This document shows, piece after piece, positions 33,095 through 38,521 of a stretch of DNA of 38,521 nt. Every line of letters starts with the position of its first letter. Positions within the stretch are counted from its first letter, which is position 1. Made by a program: the position numbers and the translations under genes. Source of the stretch: Pseudomonadota bacterium (lineage in GTDB: Bacteria > Desulfobacterota > Anaeroferrophillalia > Anaeroferrophillales > Tharpellaceae). A model generated the notes under the pieces. That model saw only the letters and a program-made list of their open reading frames with translations. It made no database searches and was not told the DNA's origin. The DNA is taken from NCBI GenBank assembly GCA_015486505.1, contig WFRP01000193.1:1-38521 (forward strand), read 5' to 3'.

Positions 33095-34942
33095 ATGTCG
33101 GAAGCAAGGTCAGATATACCGGCTCCTCTGGCGGAAAAGCTGGAAGCATTGCCGGATCAGCCCGGGGTCTATCAGTTTCTCGATAGTAATGGCCGGATTC
33201 TTTATGTCGGGAAAGCGATTTCGCTCTCCAAACGGGTACGTTCCTATTTTTCCGGGAAACCGGATCGGGCCAAGACGGCGCTGCTGATAAAAAAAATCGC
33301 TGATCTGGAAATTATTTTGACCGCCGGCGAGGTTGAAGCCCTGCTTTTGGAGAATAACCTTATTAAAGAGCGGCGCCCGCCTTTTAATATTGACCTTAAA
33401 GATGATAAAAATTATCCCTATGTGCGCCTTGATCGGCAACAGAAATTTCCCCGTTTTGAGGTGGTGCGCCGCCGTAAGGCCGATGGTGCCCGCTATTTCG
33501 GTCCCTATCCGGCCGTCGGCGCCCTGCGCAAAACCTTAGCTCTGCTCAATAAGCATTTTCTCCTGCGGCGTTGTCGGGGTGAGCGTTTCGCCAATCGGGT
33601 GCGTCCTTGTTTGAATTATCAGATGCGGCTTTGTTCCGGGCCCTGTTGTAACCAGGTGTCGCCGGCGGAGTATCGCCGCCGGATCGTATCGGCGGCTTTG
33701 ATTCTCGGCGGCCGCGGAGAGCCGGTTTTGCGGAGTTTGAAACGTGAAATGGCCAAAGCCGCGGCCGCGTTGGATTTTGAACGGGCCGCCGGGCTGCGGG
33801 ACGCGGTCGCTGATCTTGAACTGGTGCTGGAAAATCAGGCGATTGATGCCGGTCGGGACGAAGATGTTGATGTTGTCGGCTGCGCTTTCGCTGCGGACGG
33901 CACCGGGGCCCTCTATCTTTTAACTATCCGGCGCGGAAATGTAATCGGCGGGCGTCCTTTTTTGTCGGCTGATTACGGGGGTGATTCCGAAGATTTGGCC
34001 GGGGCTTTTTTGCAGCGCCATTATGGCGAAGCTGGAGTCGGTGAGACGCCGCCGCCGCTGATTATAGTCTCCTCTCTGGGGGAGGGGGGGGCGGCTTTGA
34101 TTGACTGGCTCGAAAATCTGAGTGGTCGGCGGGTGCGTTTGCAGGTGCCTGAGCGTGGTCGGCGCCTGCAGCTTCTGCGGCTGGCGGAAAAAAATGCCTT
34201 TGAGTTTCTGCAGCGCCGGAAATCGTGGGCTGATTTTCCGGAATCGGCGCTGACAGAGCTTGCTCGGCTCTGTCATTTAAAGCAGGCTCCGGCAGTAATT
34301 GAAGGGGTTGATATCTCAAATCTGCAGGACGAAAATGTGGTTGCTTCCCTGGTCTGCTTTCGTGATGGTAAGGCGAGTAAAAGTGAATACCGCCGCTATC
34401 GTCTCGATAATGCCCCGCCGGATGATTTTGCCCGGATGGCGCTGGTTATCCGGCGGCGTTTTTGTGGCGCTGCCGGTCGGCCGCTGCCGGATCTTATGCT
34501 GCTTGACGGGGGGCGGCCGCAGCTGGCCGCGGTCAGCCGGGTTTTGTTGGAGTTGGGTGTTTCCGTGCCGCTTCTGGCGATAGCCAAAGGCCGCGATGAA
34601 CGCGGCGCCAAAAAAAACGCGATTCCGGATATTTTTTTTCAGCCGGGGCGCAAGGAGACGCTTAATCTGGGGCCGCGCGCGCCGGCGTATCGTCTGCTGC
34701 AGCAGGTGCGTGATGAAGCGCATCGTTACGCGATTAGCTATCACCGGTTGCTGCGGCAGCAGGGGCGGGAAACCCTGCTGCTGGAGATTGACGGGGTTGG
34801 AAAAAAACGGGCGCGGCAGCTCTTGAAAATGTTCGGCAGTGTTGAAGCCCTCAACTCGCTTACGCCGGAAGAGATGGCGCAAAAAGCGGCAATTCCGCTG
34901 TCGGTTGCCCGTAATATAGCGGATTTCCTGCGCTGGGTGTGA
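33095..34942 (+). CDS. uvrC: UvrABC excinuclease subunit C
   Basis: A 615-residue endonuclease that makes both incisions around bulky DNA lesions. The N-terminal GIY-YIG nuclease is PGVYQFLDSNGRILYVGKA, followed by a cysteine-bearing segment (CLNYQMRLCSGPC). The UVR domain is KAAAALDFERAAGLRDAV, the RNase H-like nuclease domain starts at EGVDISNLQDENVVASLVCF, and C-terminal helix-hairpin-helix motifs are DGVGKKRARQLLKMFG. Length is typical. It is tightly coupled to rarA, with only a weak ribosome-binding site of its own. Confidence 0.97.
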   Translation: MSEARSDIPAPLAEKLEALPDQPGVYQFLDSNGRILYVGKAISLSKRVRSYFSGKPDRAKTALLIKKIADLEIILTAGEVEALLLENNLIKERRPPFNIDLKDDKNYPYVRLDRQQKFPRFEVVRRRKADGARYFGPYPAVGALRKTLALLNKHFLLRRCRGERFANRVRPCLNYQMRLCSGPCCNQVSPAEYRRRIVSAALILGGRGEPVLRSLKREMAKAAAALDFERAAGLRDAVADLELVLENQAIDAGRDEDVDVVGCAFAADGTGALYLLTIRRGNVIGGRPFLSADYGGDSEDLAGAFLQRHYGEAGVGETPPPLIIVSSLGEGGAALIDWLENLSGRRVRLQVPERGRRLQLLRLAEKNAFEFLQRRKSWADFPESALTELARLCHLKQAPAVIEGVDISNLQDENVVASLVCFRDGKASKSEYRRYRLDNAPPDDFARMALVIRRRFCGAAGRPLPDLMLLDGGRPQLAAVSRVLLELGVSVPLLAIAKGRDERGAKKNAIPDIFFQPGRKETLNLGPRAPAYRLLQQVRDEAHRYAISYHRLLRQQGRETLLLEIDGVGKKRARQLLKMFGSVEALNSLTPEEMAQKAAIPLSVARNIADFLRWV

Positions 34943-35086
34943 GCTTGAGGATATTTCCTCAGCCGGGCTTGAATCGTTTTTCCGATTGTGTTTTTACTCA
35001 GCCTGTATTAGTAGTTAACCGTAATCCTGAACAAGAGATGTTTTACGATATGGCTTCCGTTTCGCAGGTTAAGGAGAATTGAATTT

Positions 35087-35944
35087 ATGGCAAGAAAGAT
35101 AATGTTGACCGGGGCCGGCAGTCAACTCGGTCGGACAATTTACGCGCTGTTGAAAATCCAGGATGATACCGAGGTTCTGGCGTTGCGGCGTGATGAACTT
35201 GATATCCTGGATGAGACTGCGGTCAGAGCGACGGTTGCGCGCTTAAAGCCCTCGGTTATCATAAACTGTGCCGGATTTAATGATGTGGTCGCGGCCGAAA
35301 ATCGGCTGGCGACCAGGCTTCCGGTTAATACCCGGGGGGTTTTTAATCTGGCTAAGGCGGCAAAAGAATTTCGGGCCTATCTCTGTACTTTCAGCAGTAA
35401 ATTTGTTTTTGACGGGAAAAAAGCGCAGCCCTATGGTGAAGATGATGATTACTGGCCGCTTAATCAGTATGGTTTATCAAAGCACGGCGGCGAAGAGATG
35501 GTCGGCAATCTTTTAGAAAATTTTCTGATTATCCGTAGTGACCTGCTTTATGGCGGCGGCAATGATTTTGTCAGCCGGATACAGCGGGAACTTGAAGCCG
35601 GAAACCCGGTTAAAGTGAGCGATGATTTTTTTGTCGCCCCGACTTATCTTGGTGATCTGGCCGCGGCGACGCTGGCTTTAGTCTATGAATGGGCGGTCGG
35701 AATTTATCATTATACAAATGATGCCGGGAACGGTATAAATTGTTATGAATTTGCCCGGGCGATTGCGGAGTTGTCGGATCTTGATGCCTCACTGCTGCGG
35801 GCGGTGCCGGTGCTGGAGACCGGCTGCGGCGCTCCTTTGTCGCTGCCGCCCCGGGCTATTTTGAGTGTTGAACGGTTCCGGGAGATGTTTCCCGCTCTGG
35901 TCCGTCCCTGGCGCGAGGCTCTGGCGGCTTATCTGCTACGCTGA
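35087..35944 (+). CDS. RmlD-family dTDP-4-dehydrorhamnose reductase-like protein
   Basis: A 285-residue short-chain dehydrogenase/reductase with NAD(P) motif TGAGSQLGRTIY at the N-terminus and an INCAGFNDVVAAENR segment like the INaAAYT.VD.AE of RmlD. SSKFVFDGKKAQPYGE corresponds to STDYVFDG, and YGLSKHGGEE supplies YxxxK. Substrate-binding residues differ from canonical RmlD, so it may reduce a related 4-keto sugar. rfbA and rfbB lie 33 kb away and no rfbC is in the window. AAGGAG precedes the ATG. It is convergent with the nitrilase gene. Confidence 0.8.
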   Translation: MARKIMLTGAGSQLGRTIYALLKIQDDTEVLALRRDELDILDETAVRATVARLKPSVIINCAGFNDVVAAENRLATRLPVNTRGVFNLAKAAKEFRAYLCTFSSKFVFDGKKAQPYGEDDDYWPLNQYGLSKHGGEEMVGNLLENFLIIRSDLLYGGGNDFVSRIQRELEAGNPVKVSDDFFVAPTYLGDLAAATLALVYEWAVGIYHYTNDAGNGINCYEFARAIAELSDLDASLLRAVPVLETGCGAPLSLPPRAILSVERFREMFPALVRPWREALAAYLLR

Positions 35945-35981
35945 ACGGCAGTTTTTTTTAAGGGTTGCCAGGGTTGCCACG

Positions 35982-36764
35982 TTAATAGATTTCCGGCCGG
36001 CGGTCATTGTAACAGGCGATGGTACTCCGGGTCTGCTTGATTTTGTTAAGGACAATGGTGGCGCTGAAAGCGCCCTGGCGCGGCGCCGCCGTCAGGGCGG
36101 GCTGGCCCCAGGGGTCGTAGATGGCGGAGCGGCCGGGGAAATGGTTTTCAATGCCCCGGCCGATACGGTTGCAGGCGGCGACATAACACTGGTTTTCGAT
36201 GGCCCGGGCTTTGAGCAGGGTTTGCCAGTGGTCGACACGGGGCTTGGGCCATTGGGCGCAGATTAACAGCAATTCGGCACCTTTAAGGGTCAGGCCGCGG
36301 CTAAGTTCGGGGAAGCGGAGGTCGTAACAGGTCAGCAGGCCGACCGGCAGGCCGTAGATATCTATGAGACAGAGCTTTCGGCCCGCGGTAAAATGCTTAT
36401 CTTCTTCCATAAGTGAGAAGAGATGGATTTTGCGATAGGCGGCTATCTGCCGGCCGCCGGGGTCGAGCAGGAAAAATGTGTTGTAGAAATGATGGTTGTC
36501 GGCCTCGACCAGGCTGCCGCCGATATAGCTGTTGTGCTGTTGCGCGGTCAGGGCCAGTTGCTCAAGAATGAACGGGGTGGTTTCGGCCAGTCGGGTAAAA
36601 TTTTTATAGTCATAACCGCTGCTCCAGAGCTCGGGAAGCAGGATAATATCCGGCGCGGCCGAGCTGGAATCAAGGAGTCTGTGAAAACGAGCCAGATTTT
36701 TTTCGGGTCGGCCTGAGACGACATTCATCTGGATTAAGCTTATAGTGATGCTTCGGCGCTGCAT
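35982..36764 (-). CDS. Carbon-nitrogen hydrolase (nitrilase superfamily)
   Basis: A 260-residue cytosolic amidase-type enzyme. The catalytic triad is visible as Glu45 in LLPELW, Lys112 in YRKIHLF and Cys146 in TCYDLRFPEL. Length and motif wording fit the omega-amidase/YafV-like or Nit1/Nit2 branch, which hydrolyses alpha-keto acid amides or deaminated glutathione. The substrate cannot be decided. It is transcribed alone, toward rmlD, with a 37-bp convergent gap. Confidence 0.88.
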   Translation of the reverse strand: MQRRSITISLIQMNVVSGRPEKNLARFHRLLDSSSAAPDIILLPELWSSGYDYKNFTRLAETTPFILEQLALTAQQHNSYIGGSLVEADNHHFYNTFFLLDPGGRQIAAYRKIHLFSLMEEDKHFTAGRKLCLIDIYGLPVGLLTCYDLRFPELSRGLTLKGAELLLICAQWPKPRVDHWQTLLKARAIENQCYVAACNRIGRGIENHFPGRSAIYDPWGQPALTAAPRQGAFSATIVLNKIKQTRSTIACYNDRRPEIY

Positions 36765-36953
36765 TGGTAAAATGGTTTTCCGTCGGGGATTGCAGTTAAA
36801 GTTTGTCGGTTTGGCCGGCCGGTAAAAAAATACGGCGCCATCAGCCTTGAATATTTATGATTTATAGTATACCATATAATAATGTATGGCAAGCGGGTTC
36901 CGGAAAAGATTTTCGGCCGGTTTCATTGATACTGAAATTAGGGAGGGGAGTTT

Positions 36954-37517
36954 ATGAAAATTAAGGTTTATCGCAAATTTGTGAATACCAGTAATCGTCA
37001 GCGTGTATTGCTGCGGCCGATGGCGGCTCAGGATAAGGAGGCTGTGATTGAGATGTTCTGTCGTAAGGCAACCGCTGAAGATGTTCGTTACCTGAAAGAT
37101 GATGTGCGGAGTGCTGAGCTGGTCGCCGGCTGGTTTGCGGATATTAATTATGATAAAGTGGTGCCGCTCCTGGCCTTTCATAATGACGCGCTGGTTGGTG
37201 ACGCGACTTTGCATCGGCGCCGGGGGGCGGAACGTCATATTGCCGAGTTGCGGATTTTCCTGACGAAAGAGTTCCGCGGGGTCGGTCTCGGGATGCAGTT
37301 GCTGGAGGAGTTGGTTGAAATCGGCCGCGAGATGGGGTTGCATATGCTGGTGGCGGAAATTGTTTCAGAGGAGCTTTCCGTAATTAAGGCGTTTCGGAAG
37401 TTGGGTTTTGTTCGTCACGCCGAGATTGACGACTATTTTATGGATGTCGATGGCGGCCTGCACGATGTTTCATTGATGGTACTACCGTTGTCGGCCCGGA
37501 AAGAGTATCTCTTTTAG
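36954..37517 (+). CDS. GNAT-family N-acetyltransferase
   Basis: A 187-residue protein with the acetyl-CoA motif A at ELRIFLTKEFRGVGLGMQLLEELVEIG (about residues 97-123) and motif B-like IKAFRKLGFVRHAEI. The N-terminal LLRPMAAQDKEAVIEMFCRK is the usual GNAT beginning. It resembles the stand-alone form of the acetyltransferase domain often fused to acyl-CoA synthetases, but the substrate is unknown. A strong GGGAGGGGAG ribosome-binding site lies just ahead. It is upstream of the rRNA promoters. Confidence 0.85.
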   Translation: MKIKVYRKFVNTSNRQRVLLRPMAAQDKEAVIEMFCRKATAEDVRYLKDDVRSAELVAGWFADINYDKVVPLLAFHNDALVGDATLHRRRGAERHIAELRIFLTKEFRGVGLGMQLLEELVEIGREMGLHMLVAEIVSEELSVIKAFRKLGFVRHAEIDDYFMDVDGGLHDVSLMVLPLSARKEYLF

Positions 37518-37558
37518 TCTCACGTCGATTGTTTTCTTGGCGATAAACAATAAAGCGC

Positions 37559-37587
37559 TTGACAAAGACTTGAGAGCGGCGTATAAG
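37559..37587 (+). promoter_or_regulatory. rRNA promoter P1
   Basis: TTGACA-17 bp-TATAAG, with GCG before and GCGC after the -10. The GC-rich discriminator is the type linked to stringent control. Confidence 0.75.
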
Positions 37588-37693
37588 GCGCTTCCTTTCG
37601 CGGCCCGCTGATTGGCTTTGTCGGCAATGCGAAACGGGTTCTTTTGAAAAAGAGAAAGAAAATATAGCCTTTGTCAGGGCGGTGAAAAAGCGC

Positions 37694-37722
37694 TTGACAA
37701 AGATATCTGAGAAGCGTATAAA
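37694..37722 (+). promoter_or_regulatory. rRNA promoter P2
   Basis: TTGACA-17 bp-TATAAA with a spacer nearly the same as P3 (AAGATA...GAAGCG) and a GCGCC discriminator, 135 bp after P1. Confidence 0.8.
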
Positions 37723-37825
37723 GCGCCTCCTTTAGTGAGCCGGTCAAAAACGGTTAGCGGCTTACGCTAAGTAAATGTTCTCTGAAAAAAATAAAATGGT
37801 TATGATTTTGCCGGGCTGAAAATGC

Positions 37826-37854
37826 TTGACAAAGATACTTAAGAAGCGTATAAG
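37826..37854 (+). promoter_or_regulatory. rRNA promoter P3
   Basis: TTGACA-17 bp-TATAAG with an AAGATACTTAAGAAGCG spacer and GCGCTC discriminator, 132 bp after P2. Confidence 0.8.
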
Positions 37855-37936
37855 GCGCTCTCCTTCGGCTGACGGTTATCGCAGTTGCGGGTGGCACTTA
37901 ATCAGATTTATGCAATCTGAAGCTTGAAAAAAGTTC

Positions 37937-37965
37937 TTGACAAAAAGAATCAATCGGCATAAAAT
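37937..37965 (+). promoter_or_regulatory. rRNA promoter P4 (closest to 16S)
   Basis: TTGACA-17 bp-TAAAAT. It lacks the GCGC discriminator of P1-P3 and so may be regulated differently. About 140 nt of leader follow, including ATCTTTGAAAACTGAATA, a phrase common in rRNA leaders and probably part of antitermination or processing. Confidence 0.75.
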
Positions 37966-38113
37966 GACCGTCCGTTCTCAATGAGATTTTGGCATTGCTG
38001 ACGGTTAGAAATCGATCTTTGAAAACTGAATAGGATTAATTGTACAGCTGTTTCGAGCAGAACAAACATGTAACAAACAAACGTGAAGTAAGCTTTGCGT
38101 TAATTTCTTGATT

Positions 38114-38521
<408 letters not shown>

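Noticed and set aside
35865-36266. 133-residue plus-strand ORF at the rmlD-nitrilase junction
   Set aside because: It overlaps the end of rmlD in another frame and is antisense to the conserved nitrilase C-terminus.

Overview
The window looks like chromosomal DNA of an anaerobic, selenocysteine-using Desulfobacterota ('deltaproteobacterial') organism. The evidence is the start of a 16S rRNA gene at the right edge, a CbcL-like nine-haem c/b cytochrome, a split F0 ATP synthase cluster (atpZ-atpI-atpB-atpE) next to hemL, and a 14-gene-type nuo operon carrying two in-frame UGA codons. I cannot fix the genus from the sequence alone.

Layout. 1-3.5 kb (mostly minus strand): a MITE end, an LpdD-like small protein, rfbB and rfbA (dTDP-sugar synthesis) and a crotonase, apparently one leftward operon. 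3.5-4.5 kb: tRNA-Asn, with the decayed C-terminus of a serine recombinase and an orphan HTH antitoxin just downstream (a degraded mobile or toxin-antitoxin patch). 4.5-9.7 kb: a large MscS-type channel, a zinc-ribbon/winged-helix protein and the CbcL-like cytochrome. 9.9-14.3 kb: F0 ATP synthase genes, hemL and a SHOCT-like membrane protein. 14.5-30.4 kb (plus strand): an unusual complex I operon. 30.4-38.5 kb: tRNA-Leu, a FlaG-like hypothetical, rarA-uvrC behind a MITE-invaded promoter, an rmlD-like reductase, a nitrilase-family hydrolase, a GNAT acetyltransferase, four tandem rRNA promoters and the 16S gene.

Main result. The nuo operon reads nuoA, nuoB, nuoC, nuoD, [NuoF Fe-S domain + GltD-like flavoprotein], [NuoG-like selenocysteine formate dehydrogenase FdhA], nuoH-I-J-K-L-M-N. 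NuoE and the FMN/NADH part of NuoF are absent. nuoB is interrupted by UGA exactly at the first Cys of the tandem CC motif that ligates the terminal cluster N2. A bacterial-SECIS-like hairpin follows at the right distance. The operon's FdhA has its own UGA at the formate dehydrogenase catalytic position, also followed by a SECIS-like hairpin. Together these suggest a proton-pumping complex that takes electrons from formate and/or NAD(P)H through a Mo/W-Sec subunit and passes them via a possible Sec-ligated N2 cluster to quinone. The ORF track splits or shortens both selenoprotein genes.

Two dispersed repeat families run through the window. One is a MITE of about 239 bp with 14-bp terminal inverted repeats and an 8-bp target duplication (four copies, one placed at the -10 of the rarA promoter). 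The other, here called RS1, is a 130-163-nt multi-hairpin repeat (seven copies, two tandem pairs). Both families sit inside the nuo operon.
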